From Sycobia sp. Sy_11 (taxonomy: Eukaryota > Arthropoda > Insecta > Hymenoptera > Epichrysomallidae): a stretch of 64,000 nt of DNA. A model generated the notes under the pieces. The model had not been told where the DNA came from and made no database searches. It saw only the letters and a program-made list of their open reading frames with translations. Made by a program: the position numbers and the translations under genes. Below are positions 12,100 to 24,321 of the stretch, piece by piece (the stretch's first letter is position 1; every line of letters begins with the position of its first letter). Location of the stretch: assembly GCA_018907035.1 (NCBI GenBank), contig JACCIC010000164.1, positions 499,001-563,000 of the forward strand, read 5' to 3'.

Positions 12100-14109
12100 A
12101 TGATGATGAGGATTAACTTTAAAACATTTATATTACTATTAATTGTGGGAGTTCTTAGCTCCATATTTACATCATGGAATAATTGTAGTAGTTCTTATTT
12201 CCTTAAAAATGCAAATTGGAAGTCTCAATTTCAACATAAAGTAAGATTTATAACTATATTGTATTTAATATACTTTTATTTTATTTATAACACAATTTCT
12301 AGGAACATTCAAACAATGAACTTGGGTATCAAGAAATTGATTGTTTAATCAATGGAAGGAAAACAATTAGTTGTCGTAAAGAAGGAGATGAAGTTTATAT
12401 TCCTTTTTCTTTTATACATAAATATTTTGAGGTGTTAATTTAAATACGACTGATTATCGATATAGTTTTCTTTGTTAGAACATAAAGATTACAATTTTAC
12501 TTTTTATTTTTTAGATATATGGAAAAATAGTAATAAATGATGGATTAGAGCGTTTTGATTGGTACCATAGTTATTCTAAAATTATTGACAGAAAAGTTAA
12601 ATATGATTCTAGAGGTGTATTTATGACTTTTGAAAATTATAATGTTGAAGTAAGAGATAGAGTCAAATGTATAAGTGGTATAGATGGAGTTCCAATGTCA
12701 ACTCAATGGGAAAGTCAAGGATACTATTATCCAACTCAAATTGCACAGTTTGGTTTATCTCATTACAGCAAAAATTTAACTGAACCTGAATCAGTAAAAA
12801 AGGTCATTGAAGATGCTGAGAAAGTGAAACAAGATTGGTTTGTACCGCAAGGTTCAGTAATGAGTCGAATTTATGATAAACGAGTAAATAGTTATGTAAT
12901 GAAATATGCCACTCCAGAAACTAGTACTTCTGGAATAACTGTAAAATTAGACTACATATTAAAACTTATGCTTAAGCTTGATTTGTGTATTAAAGACAAT
13001 GGTAGTATCACTGTTGAATTACAAATGAGAGAGAAAAAAGACACATATTACCTGCATTATGTCACTAACAATCTAGTATTACATACTTATAATAATCATA
13101 TTTATTATGGAATAGGGCAAGTGTACAATCACTGGAGACGCTTAACGAGAGACTTATTGATTGATTTACAAAAAGGTCTTAGTCATATTGATAAAAGTAA
13201 AAAAAAATTGTCAAGATCAAAGTTAAAAGTTGTCAGGATTATGTTAAATGGTTCAGGAATGATAGACAATGTTACATTAGCGACAAGTGAACATATGGAA
13301 CAATTTTATGATGCTGCTCGTTGGTTTGTTGCTAATCAAAACATTACTTCTGGAGGATGGCCTAATCCTGTCAAAAGAAAAGTTGCTAATGGTATGGCTA
13401 TTCTTGAACCTGGATGGTAAGTTAATTATTTTTAAATATTAAAAATAAATATCCAAATTTTATTTGAAAAATATTTTCGAAATAGAAATTAATATTTAAA
13501 ATAATCATACTTGCAAAATTAATTTTAATTTATAATTTAAATTTAAGAACCCGAAAACTATTTTATTATATTTATAGGTATTCTAGTATGGGTCAAGGTC
13601 ATGCGATTTCGATTTTATCGCGTGCCTTTTATCACTCGGGGGATGAGAAATATTTACAAGCTGCAATCAGGGGTTTGCGACCTTTTAGAGTACCATCAAA
13701 TAAAGGTGGAGTAGCAGCATATTTCCTAGATAAATATGTTTGGTATGAAGAATATCCAACAACGCCTTCATCCTTTATTCTTAATGGTTTTATATATTCA
13801 CTTATTGGTCTTTATGATCTAAAGAGTATAGCATCAGGTAAAAATGCAGAAGAAGCTAAAAATTTATTTGATCAAGGTATGAACTCCTTGAAAAATATGT
13901 TGACCCTATTTGATACAGGATCAGGTACAACCTATGACCTTCGTCATTTTACATTAAAAATTGCTCCAAATTTAGCTCGTTGGGATTATCATTCAACACA
14001 TGTAAATCAACTTCTTGTATTAAATACAATTGATAATGATCCTATTTTTGTAACAACTTCTGAACGATGGATAGATTACATGATTGGTAAAAAGGCAGCG
14101 CACAATTAA
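12100..14109 (+). CDS. Glce: D-glucuronyl C5-epimerase (heparan sulfate)
   Basis: This Golgi enzyme converts glucuronate to iduronate in N-sulfated heparan sulfate. Four exons join in frame: 12100-12240, 12303-12431, 12515-13416 and 13578-14109. They give 567 residues; vertebrate GLCE is about 617. Residues 7-26 ([17 protein letters not shown]) are a single membrane anchor after a short basic tail, as in type II Golgi enzymes. The last exon carries the family C-terminal signature: [19 protein letters not shown] across the final splice, [33 protein letters not shown] and [14 protein letters not shown]. Three ATGs in a row (12100, 12103, 12106) follow an acceptor at 12091-12092, so the first is used and any 5' leader is spliced on. 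No stops or frameshifts are seen, so it looks functional. It converges with Rabex-5. Confidence 0.95.
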
Positions 14110-15925
14110 ACTTCCTCTAATTGATAGAAGATAATTATTTTTATAGATCAAAGAACTAGAAAATAAGTATTGCTTAGAAAAGATTTACCTAAAATAAAAA
14201 GATAATTACTAAACTCAAATGTACTTATAAAATATTTCTTAGTTACTAATGTATAAAAATTTTTCTTTTAAGATTTAAATGTTTATAATTTTTTAAGTTA
14301 TTTAAAGTATCTCAAGAAACTTTTATAAGCACATAAAATCACCTTATATATATATATTATAGTTGTATTTAATATTCGCTCAGTGAATAATGATACATAT
14401 CAAATACGACAAAAAGAAAAAGGTACTTAACTTGACTTAGTCGTAAAGAATAAGTTTTATTATCTTCAATTTGAAATGACTATAAAATATTCTTATGGAA
14501 TTTTATAATTCTTGATAGAGACAATACAATACTTTTTTAAGTTGGGTAATTATGTATCAGCTTTTTGAAGAGAATGATAAAAATCTGTTCATTCAATTAC
14601 TGACTTGTTAGTAGATTTGTATAAAGTACAAACTTTCTTAGATATCCATAGATATTTTATTCTCAACCACATGTGTCAATCTAAACAGCTTAGAAATTGC
14701 TCTATTAAACCCTATGAAAGACTGTCTGGAATCTTGTGAATTACAAGAATGAAATTTATCAAAAACTAAATTTCTAAATTAATTTCTAAACTTATATTAG
14801 TTTTAGAATAAATTAATTAAATTATTCATTTTTGCTCAAACTGTTTTAACTTTTTGAACATTTTTTGCAAAAATAAATAATTTGTAATAAAAAGTGTAGA
14901 TAGAAAATTATAAAATTATACATTTTATCTTGCTAAATAACTTTTATATATTATTTTGCTTTTGCTAGTCTTAATGAAATGCTTAAAATGTTCAGTCTTA
15001 AGTAAAGAAGTAGCCTAACAGGGTAGATAGAAATAATGGTGATAATAATTAGGTGTTCAACTTGTATATTGTTCCCCAAATAATGCTATTAAATCAATGT
15101 ACTAAATAATTATATTTGGTGAACATTCCAAGGCTTAGCTGCATTATGTAGAATTATGGTACACTCAGAATTGATAGATTTTCTTATTTTTATGGTTGGA
15201 TATCAAAATTTTTTTTTTATACTTCAATAAAAACATTCCATTATGTATTATGTAATTATATTTTTATAAATATTTGTATAAATAATTAAATAGTTAAAAA
15301 TTGTAAGTAATTTAAGTTTACAATGAAACTAGTTATAAGTTTGTTTTTTAATTTGTTTTACAAATTGTATCTACAAGCAAAAAGTGATCTTATTTTTAAT
15401 TGTAATTTAAAGCGTTTTTTTTGTACATACTATATTGAAATATGTAGCTGTATAAATAAAAATGTAAATGCTGAAAATACAGTCCTGTAGAAGACGAGCT
15501 GTTGTATTTTGTAAGAAAAAATGAAAATTGAAAAGGATATATATTATGTTAATAAAATGTATTTTAACATACTAGTTTTAATATTATAAAACAAAAATAA
15601 ATAAAAAAGTTTTTAACAAATTTTCTGATTTAAATTTATTTACACTTATATATCTTATACCTTTATTAAAATTCAAAAATAAATATTTCTATTTAATAAT
15701 TATACATTATTTTACACGTATTAAATTTTAATATTATGTACACATTATACACAAACTACATCAAAATATAGAAACAGATATAAATAATAGATAAATGTAC
15801 ATTTGGATAAAATTTAGCTAAATGAGATTATTGATTTACATGCAATATTCCTATTCATCTAAATTAAATATAAGAAGCATCCAATTAATATCGTTACAAG
15901 ATTTTAATTTGAATTTAAAATTTAC
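14110..15925. other. Convergent intergenic region (3' flanks of Glce and Rabex-5)
   Basis: About 1.8 kb of very AT-rich DNA with several AATAAA-like hexamers on both strands, as expected between two converging 3' ends. No further gene or mobile element recognised. Confidence 0.6.
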
Positions 15926-18900
15926 TTATTTTGGATGATATTGAGAATATTTATTGGGATTGTTTTCTGGTAAAGTAGAATTAAAAGATAAATCTCCAGT
16001 ATTGCAAGGAATGGTGGGAATCGTTGAGCCTTGAATTGAAAATCCATGATAATCTTCTTGAGAAGAAGCAGTTGGCTTAAGAGGAGAAGGTAAATTATCA
16101 CTACTGCACTGAACATCATCCAATAAACTATTAGATATATTTTTTTCAGGTAATTGAAATTCGTTACTTATGTTGTCACTATGAGTATCTAAACTGATAA
16201 GACTAGTATCATCATCAGCTTTTCCAGATTCTATTCTATAATTACTTCCAAATAATGGGAAGCCAAACGTTGGTGATGGTGTTGAATATTCTTTTATTGC
16301 AGTGCTTAAATTTTGTTGACTTATCGAAGAATCATCAACTGTTTCATTATCAGAAAATTGCGCATATATCTGTAGACAGATTTATAATACAAATATTATC
16401 TGATTATTATAAATACATAGATTATAACATAATATAAGGAAACATCTTTATTATACTTTAGGTACAATTGGTGAAGGTAATTCTGGGCATTCCTCAATAT
16501 CGCAATCCAAATTTGTGGGAACTTTCTGACTTTTTGTAATGATAAGAGGAGACTTATTAATGGCAGCAGTTACATCAGTTTCTATTTTTTCATGAAATTT
16601 CACCATGTCTTCTTTTAAGTCGTCAGTTTGTTGCAAAATATTATCAGTTTCAAGTTTTAAATCTTGTAACAGTGTTATATTTTCACATACTAAATGTAAA
16701 TTCTGAAAAAAATATTAAAATAATATATATTTCTTTTATTTTATAAATGAAATAACCAGTGAATCCAGAATCCTTGTCAGAATATTTTGTTTTAAAACTC
16801 AATTTTTCAAATACCAGTTTCTTGTTTAAATATATGTAAAAAAGAGATAAAACTTACTTTTTAAATCAAAATGTTTGAGAACTTTATTAATCTAATAAGG
16901 AAACTAAACTGAGCATACATAATAAAAAAAGCGTTTTTGGCATGCAGTTTGCAAAAAGAAAAAACTATCTGTAAAACAACTTAGTTTATTCTGACTTGTG
17001 TAGTCAGAAGTTAATAAACAGTACAAGAGATTAATAAATTACTTAATCTAAGACAACAAGAGCAAAAATTTTAGAAGCCTGACAGATTTTCTATTAAAAT
17101 CTTTTTATTTTGTTAAAGAAAATAGTAAGATTTTTGTTTTAATTTTTCATTCTGATTTAAAATTGAGATATCTTTAATCATAGATAAAAAAGTACTTATT
17201 TCGGAAAACTGGAATAGACAAATTTATTTGCATTGAAAAAATCTCTTACAAAAAAAGATTCCTGAAAAAAGTCAAAATTCTAGATAACCAGTTTTTTAAT
17301 TTAGACTCACTTCACAAATCATAAGAGCTGATTCCCATGTGTTAGCTGGTACTCTTTCTCCAGACATATAGGCATTAAAATCACTTTTGGTCATATTTAA
17401 AGATTCAGCAGTCAAACTTTCAATGAATGATACAGCACAACACTAAAAATCGAAAGTTGGAATATCAAAATTAATGTTGAAATTTGTGTATATAATAAAA
17501 ATTACTATTTCGCAATTGTTCAATAAAATTATTTGTCATACCAAATTAGTAAAGTAATAACCACCTTCTCCAGTCATTAGTCGACTTGCATTGCAAAATC
17601 TTGTTATAAAATTAATATTACTTTTTAGTCTTGCTGGATTAGCTTTAAGGACTATAAAAATTAATGCTGGTAAAAATTCATCTGCAGAAGCTGGCCCTCC
17701 AACAGATTGTTGTAATAATAGAAAAATGTTACTGCAACAATGAACAATACAAGCTAATTTTTCTTGTGGTGCTTTGGCAGCATCCATATTTAATAAATCT
17801 ATACAAGGAAATAATATTTATATTAGAAAATTATTAGCATAACTAAGATATATCAACATCTAAGGATAACAGTATATTTAATTTAAATTTGTAATGCAGA
17901 CAATTCCAAGTGCAATTTTTTACAGAAAAGATTTCAACTCAAATTTTCAGCAAAGTAAATTTATAGTGAAAATTGTCTCCATCCAAATCTGAATTCAAAT
18001 CTTTGTCATTAACAATGAAAGTTAGGATGGTATTATTTCTATATTTGAATTAGATATAATATTACTTTTAGGTGTTAATATATACATAATTTACACTATT
18101 GCATACCCATCATTGATGTATAGACAAGTTCTCTGACTTCAACACTAGTTTCATGTATTTTGCATTCTAAATTTTTTCCACTAACCCAATTTAACTGTCG
18201 TATCCGTTTTTGAATATCCAAATCCTTTTCTTCATCATTAGTGTACGGAGGACAAAATAAAACTCTGTACAATAAAGTCATTGTATACCTTTCAACATAA
18301 TCAAGAAGCCTTTCTTTAATATCTGTTGATACATCTGAATACAATGAATAAAAGTTGTATCATTTTTCCTAATTTATGTATATTATTTAAAATCTGTTTA
18401 TAATACCTTTATAAATAGGACTTTCTTCCATTCGCTTTAAGAAATGTTGATAAAAGTTTTGTGTTACATCTGATAATTTTTCTATTCTTTTGCTATCTTT
18501 ATGCTCTATAATTTCATTTACAAAATGGTTAATTCTTTTAGATACATCTTTAGCAACAAGTGTTTTATTAAACATAGAAATTAAATCTTGATTATCTGCT
18601 TCGATCTTTTGCAGATCAGATGTATTACTATTATAAAGTTCTTTTAATAAGTGCTTTGGTTCTTGACCTTTAGCAGGTAACTTTCGAAGCCTGGAAAATG
18701 CTGCCAGTTTTGATTTAGTCTTGTCTTGCTGACGATGATGATTTTCCACTTGACTTACAATTTCACTGCAACAATTATAAATTTATTTATATTAAAATTA
18801 TTTTATACTACATGTGATTATTATTTTTCTGAATAATAAAAAAATAAAATAAAGATAGGTAATTGAATGTTAAAATTAATAACAAAGGTAATTTAATAAA

Positions 18901-19146
18901 TTGTCATTATTACTTACAAAGTGTAAGTAATACGAGTAATGATTAATGATTTTTAATAAGATGTATTTACTTTTCACGGCTTTGTAATAAAGTATGTTCT
19001 CGTTCTTCTTGCAATGTACGTTGTTGTAATCTATGGCAAACACTGCAATATCCTTGCCATGCGGCATTACCGTAATAATCACAACCATTTTTGCACTTTA
19101 AATCTGATTCAACAATGCGATATTTTGGAGTCTTTGTGACATACAT
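15926..19146 (-). CDS. Rabex-5: Rab5 GDP/GTP exchange factor Rabex-5 (RABGEF1)
   Basis: This protein activates Rab5 on early endosomes and binds ubiquitin. Seven exons on the minus strand, in transcript order, are 19146-18971, 18765-18407, 18334-18107, 17798-17542, 17442-17311, 16702-16457 and 16369-15926. They join in frame to 613 residues. Residues 16-40 form an A20-type zinc finger ([18 protein letters not shown] plus SVC; Cys at about 18, 22, 34 and 37). It is followed by a QEERE-rich helix in the position of the ubiquitin-binding helix. A helical bundle follows (about 80-200), then the VPS9 catalytic domain (about 235-385). The VPS9 domain shows [17 protein letters not shown], with the catalytic Asp and following Pro, and [15 protein letters not shown]. 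The last 230 residues are Ser/Asp/Asn-rich and apparently unstructured, longer than in the 491-residue human protein. No damage seen. Confidence 0.94.
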
Positions 19147-22100
19147 TGTCTTTTCTGAGAGATTAGCTTAAAACTAATCTGCTAATGGACACTTTTACAA
19201 ATTACCAATATAATTTTTTTTGTTGTATTAATTTTACTAAATTTAAACAAGCATGGAGAAAGTTATAGAAGTAGCTTTACATATTCTCGGCCGAGCCCCA
19301 CAAACTTAAAAACACCATGCAGCAAAATACCCCTCCTTGTAAATACTTATCAAATGACAAATACACACGACAGTCGACAGGTTATAATTCTCATTTAAAT
19401 TTTATACAATTAAATTTGATTCAATCCTTTTTTTATGCTAAGATTTAAAATGGAATATACATTTTATCTTGACTGTTATATTGAATTCTTAAAAAAATGA
19501 AAATTTGGGTTACATTTGTCTAGTACTAGCTGGTACTAGATTTCTATTGCTATGTAGATCGGATGAATATGCGGTTATTTTTCTGCTACTGATGGCTGAT
19601 GATGGTCACGGTCACGGACACGGCGTACCGACTCACCGCAGCTCACCGACTCATCTCACGTATTAATTGGTGTATCTGTATCGTCAGGTATCGTATTACG
19701 TGTAATATCTAGTAATATCTGGTAATATTAGATAATATGTGTGTGCATTGCGTTTGCGCGTGTATGTATATATAGATATTTGGTGATAGCAGGTAATACA
19801 TTTTGATTTGAGAATAAGCCTAGCCTAATGCAGTCAGATCAAGTTGCATCAGAGCGTGCTGTAGACGTATATAAGATTAGAATATTAACAGGCATAATCC
19901 TGGCACAATCAAACTAAGATATAATACATAATATTTTAGATACCTTGATCATTACATTTGATTAAGCTGATCTATTGCAATAACTTAAAAGAGTAAAATA
20001 AAAATTATTATTAGAAAATCTATTACTCATTATCAGAAAACAATCAGAATATTTTCATTTCATACAAGACTGAAGATTTTGGAAACTTTTGTCAATTTTC
20101 AATAAAAATAAACTCGACACGTTCCAAAAATTTCATTATTTTTCCAACTATTTTTCAGTAACTACGCAAGACTTACAATACTATGCTTTATATATAAAAT
20201 ATTCAGATCACTTTACTGTTACAGCTGGTTACAGCAGAAATTTATGGCATTCAATAGGCCATCCAAAAACTATTTGTAACATTCCAGCATAAAACTACTT
20301 CCAGTAGTTTCCAATTTATTTTTAACACTTTTCATTACATTTTATACATAAGTTTTTATATAAATCCATATTCATTATAAATGTTCAATAATTTTTATTT
20401 TAAATACAGGACTTATCTTTTCTGTGAATTCTTGTTATTTTTTCTGAAAACAAAGACATATTTTTTATTTATATAGTATTCATTGTAAGTCTAAAAAAAT
20501 CAGATTCATTTTATTTTAACTGTAAATGGATTTTGGCACCTAAACTACATAAATCAAAATATTTACTGTTTCTATATACCAAGTTTTAATAACCATACCA
20601 ACAAGTCGAGACTAATAATTACTAAAAATAAATAATTCCAATTCGTAATAATAAATATTCAATGTAATTTATTCAAACAAAGGGACTTATAGTTAATTTA
20701 TAAATTTATTTCATTAAAAAGAATAATTTCCCAAAAGAGTTGCGTGAGGGTTTAAAATTTGAATATAGGGTGTGCGCTTATTTTTGCGCGCGCGCGCGCG
20801 CACACAAAAGCAGCTGATAGTAGCTATGAGGAAGGATAAAGGGTAGAAACCATTGTAAAAAGAGGAGATTTGCGCTCAAATTGCTTCAGATTAGGTATGG
20901 GGGTGGCCACGATGGTAGCTGGTGTGCGCTTATAACTATAACCTGCTATAACCAGCTATAACACGATGTTATTAATGCATTTACGTTCATTTATCACACA
21001 TTATTTTTTCGATTGATCCATTTTTAAGGAATGATATCAAAACAAAAGAATTTATACCAGTTTAATTATTGACTGTCATTATAGATCACGAGCTTTTTGA
21101 CATCCCCTTGACATGAAATTCTAAAATATTATATGGCTGCTATGTTCAAAACTATGAACCTATTCCATTATATTATGTTGTAAAGAACAATAGTTCAAAT
21201 GAAATTTTTTTTGGTAATAAAAATTAATATTTATTTAAAATTCTTGATAAAAATATTTTTAATTAAGAAATTATTTACTAATTTTTAATTTATTAATTTT
21301 TATCCAAAAATTTACTTGATTTTCATAAAAAAATGAATTGAATTAAAAGAACTATTTATCTGTATTCTGTAAATTGTACTGTATTCGTGTAAATATATAT
21401 TTGAATTTATGAAAAATTTAGAACGCGTATATGCCTGTTTAAAACATTTTCAATAGAAAAGTACCAGTAAGTACTAAACATATTAAGGATCAGAATAGAT
21501 AATATAAAATATATAAATTTATTTAGTTTAAAAATTAAAAATTTTCCAATTATTCAAGACAACTTGCACTACAAAATTATTTATGATTGAATTACACATT
21601 TAATGAATAGTAGAATTGATATCCCAGCGTAGATTAATATTATTACATTCTTTTTGTACATTATTACAATTTTCATAAAAAAAATCGTAGATCAAATTCA
21701 AATAAAGGGTATTTCTGCAATATAGAAAAATTTATTAAGACTTTGATATTATAAAAATAATGTTTTCGGTACTATTACAATAATAACATATAAATTAATT
21801 ACCAGCAGTGCACAAATTACAGCTGTGTGAAGTAAGTATGCACCCAGTTAATTTGGTACTCAACTATTTTGTTATATATAAACTGATAGGCTTCAAAGCT
21901 TGATCGAAAGATTTTAGTTGGAAATTGGCTAATGTCAGCGAAAATAAATATTTAGTGTAAGTGAAACTTAGCGAATCATTGCTTGTTATTTTCTCGATGT
22001 ATTGATATTAGCAATATGTATGTAAATATATCCGATAATTAATAAAATAAATAATTTTTTAATACTATTATCAGCTAATTGTAACAAATGCAATTTTTTA

Positions 22101-22259
22101 TTATTTCTGATATATTTATTTTATAGTGTTCTGTCTGAGCCAAAATATATAAAATTTGAACAGTAAATATTCTAATATTATTCTCTTCACCCGGACACTT
22201 AACGACAAATAGAAATAATTTTATTAAATTGAATTACACTTTACTTTATACAAAAAGTT
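19147..22259. other. Upstream of Rabex-5 and intergenic AT-rich region
   Basis: The first 500 bp (to about 19650) is less AT-rich and probably holds the Rabex-5 promoter. At 19680-19740 short imperfect repeats of TAATATCTGG/TAATATTAG occur. A (GC)n-(CA)n run lies at about 20787-20806. No other exon or element is supported. Confidence 0.45.
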
Positions 22260-22980
22260 TCTATGATGTATATACCGGGTGTTCCGGTATGAAATGAATA
22301 ATTTTTGTGAACATAAAATACTAATTTTATTCAATTTATTCTACATTTTATTCAATGTATTGATCTTTTTCCCCAACATTTTAACTACCTTTCTGTCAAT
22401 TTGTGAATACCACACTAATAGAATTATTTGTCTTTTGAAGCAAACCAACCAGGAACCTAATTTTTGACTTTCTCGCTAGAATTTAAATGCTGCTCAGATA
22501 ATGCATGTCCTATTGATGTAAACAAATGTTTTTCGACTAATTTATGGTACAAATTGATCATTTTTTGTCGGCAGTGATCAGTATTAACTGTTTCACTGAG
22601 TTTTATCAACTCGTACACACCACGCCACTCTGGTCCCACCAAATATACAGGAATCGACCAGGTTTTACAGTCGATGTTAAAGATTGTCCTGGATTAACTT
22701 ATGATTTTTTCCGTTTAGGATTCTTGAAATGGATCCATTTTTATGGCCAGTAACAATTCAATGCAAAATTGATTTTCTTTCATGTCTTTGAAGCAAAAGG
22801 TTTTAAACAGTCAGAAATTGTTTGTTGTGTAACATTTATCATTTCTGCCATTTGCTTTAGACTTAAAGTGTCATCTTCATCCAATATAGTTTGCAATTCA
22901 GCGTCTTCAAATTTATTTGGTAATCTTCCACATTCTTCATTTCTTACATCAAAATTATTATTTCTAAACTGTTAAAAATA
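22260..22980 (-). pseudogene. Mariner transposase relic (cecropia/Hsmar-like), internally deleted
   Basis: Minus-strand pieces appear in the correct order for a mariner transposase. First comes the helix-turn-helix part (QFRNNNFDVRNEECGR, KFEDAELQTILDEDD, INVTQQTISDCLK; 22975-22785). Then a degraded first catalytic block (KWIHFKNPKRKKS ... WWDQSGVV), a frameshift, and VYELIKLSETVNTD. Finally GHALSEQHLNSSEKVKN. Two stretches are missing: the linker between the DNA-binding and catalytic parts, and about 45 residues that would hold the second catalytic aspartate. GGGTGTTCC at 22279-22287 may be a terminal-repeat remnant. Dead copy. Confidence 0.75.
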
Positions 22981-23470
22981 CGATAATCGAAGAAAACTGT
23001 TAACATGACTTTCATTTTTGAGTGTTTGGAGTGTTCTTTCGATTTTATCTTATCTTTGGTTTTATATTCGATCGATTGATCGGTTGTTTCGGGATCGTAA
23101 ACGTAGATTCAAATCTCATCTCCTGTAGTAATCCGTTTCATGAACGGCTGATAGTTTGAAATCAAGTCTTTACACATGTTAATGTGACGCTCTTTTTTTA
23201 AAACCTTGAGAGTTTTTTGTATCAATCGAAACTTGAGTCATTTGAGATCCAAAATGTCAGTCACTGCGGTGTGAGCTGATTCTAATGAAATTCCGACATA
23301 ATTGGGAAGGTCTTTAATTCCCAGTTGACGATTGTGGAGCACAAGTTCTTTAACTGTTTGACGCGATGATCATCAGTCTATGTTTTTGGCCGATTTGACA
23401 TTGCATTCTTCTTAAAAGTCTCGTTGCTGGTTTTCAGTCGTTGTACCACTTGAAAACATTTTGTGAAGAC
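22981..23470 (-). pseudogene. Second, different mariner transposase relic (N-terminal half)
   Basis: Reading on the minus strand from about 23470 down, fragments include TVKELVLHNRQLGIKDL, an 'VGIS..S.H' helix-turn-helix segment, a linker with VLKKERHIN, and ITTGDE followed by IYVYDPETTDQS. KVMLTVFFDYR then ends the copy at the junction with the neighbouring relic. The TGDE and YDPET blocks mark the first catalytic aspartate region of mariner. Several stops interrupt it. Sequence family differs from the adjoining copy, so this is a fusion of two elements, not one. Confidence 0.65.
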
Positions 23471-23769
23471 GGAGTCTGATCCTCAAAGGCTTTTTAAAGT
23501 ATCTTCAACGTTTTTGCAGTCGGCATTCCATTCCAGAAACAAAATTTAATTCAATTTCTTCGCTCGCTAAACTCAGACTTAGTACAAATTGTTGTATTTA
23601 CTGTTAGTACTTATCAAAGTTAAAATAAATATTTTGACGTAAAATTTGGCAAAGATATCACTAAGAGTAATTTGAACTTCTAGAAGAAAAATTTTACCGA
23701 ATGAAAAAACCCAGGAAATTAAAATTATAAATTCACCTTTCAATGTGATCACAGTTGTATTTCTAGAAT

Positions 23770-24310
23770 TTCATCGGGTTTCAGTATTGTACCGAACACA
23801 TATTCAGCCGAACTTGCGTCTGTATCTAACATAGCATGGGTTCTAAGGCCTAATTCTAAGGATCATTGGTAGAATTCGTGCCCATTCTGGGGTATCTCCC
23901 TGTGCCATAAAAGCTGATTTTTAGTTACGGTGCCACCTCTCAACCATTTTGCTGTCTGCAGAGTTGAATGCAGTTGTAGAAATTTGTACGCAACTGATAA
24001 ATTGCAATATTCGCTCGTGGTTACATCGCGTGCTTCGTATGAGTGATTCGCGTATCCAAAATGGCATACGCTGCAGTTCGCGTAGTAAGTTCTGCTATCG
24101 GTATGGCTTTCGGCCATCGTGAATATTGGTCTATAATTGTCAGCATTTACTGATAACCGTTGCAAACTGGGAGTGGTCCTATGATGCCTAGGTACCTGCA
24201 GTTAAATAGGGAATCCAGCGCTATAATGTGTTCTGGTAATCGCTTATTCTGCCGAATAACTAGTGCTCGATGCATTCTTTGCTTTGCATTTGCATTGACG
24301 GTGTTTACTA
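23770..24310 (-). pseudogene. LTR-retrotransposon integrase relic (Ty3/gypsy or BEL type)
   Basis: On the minus strand, a segment with IGPLPVC-NGYQ is followed by TIIDQYSRWP-like residues in a shifted frame. Further down come a KWLRGG-like zone and GLRTHAMLDTDASSAEYVFGT. These correspond to the start of an integrase catalytic core and to the segment after it (a GLRT...D...S.AE.V.GT pattern). The relic has several frameshifts and stops, no visible protease or reverse transcriptase, and no long terminal repeats in the flanks. It abuts the LINE at 24.32 kb. Confidence 0.55.
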
Positions 24311-24321
24311 GCTTTGATGGT

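Noticed and set aside
23863..24165. Possible zinc-knuckle gag protein (Cys/His-rich 100-codon frame on the minus strand)
   Set aside because: Neighbouring frames fit an integrase core and its C-terminal side better; the Cys/His spacing is not a CCHC knuckle.
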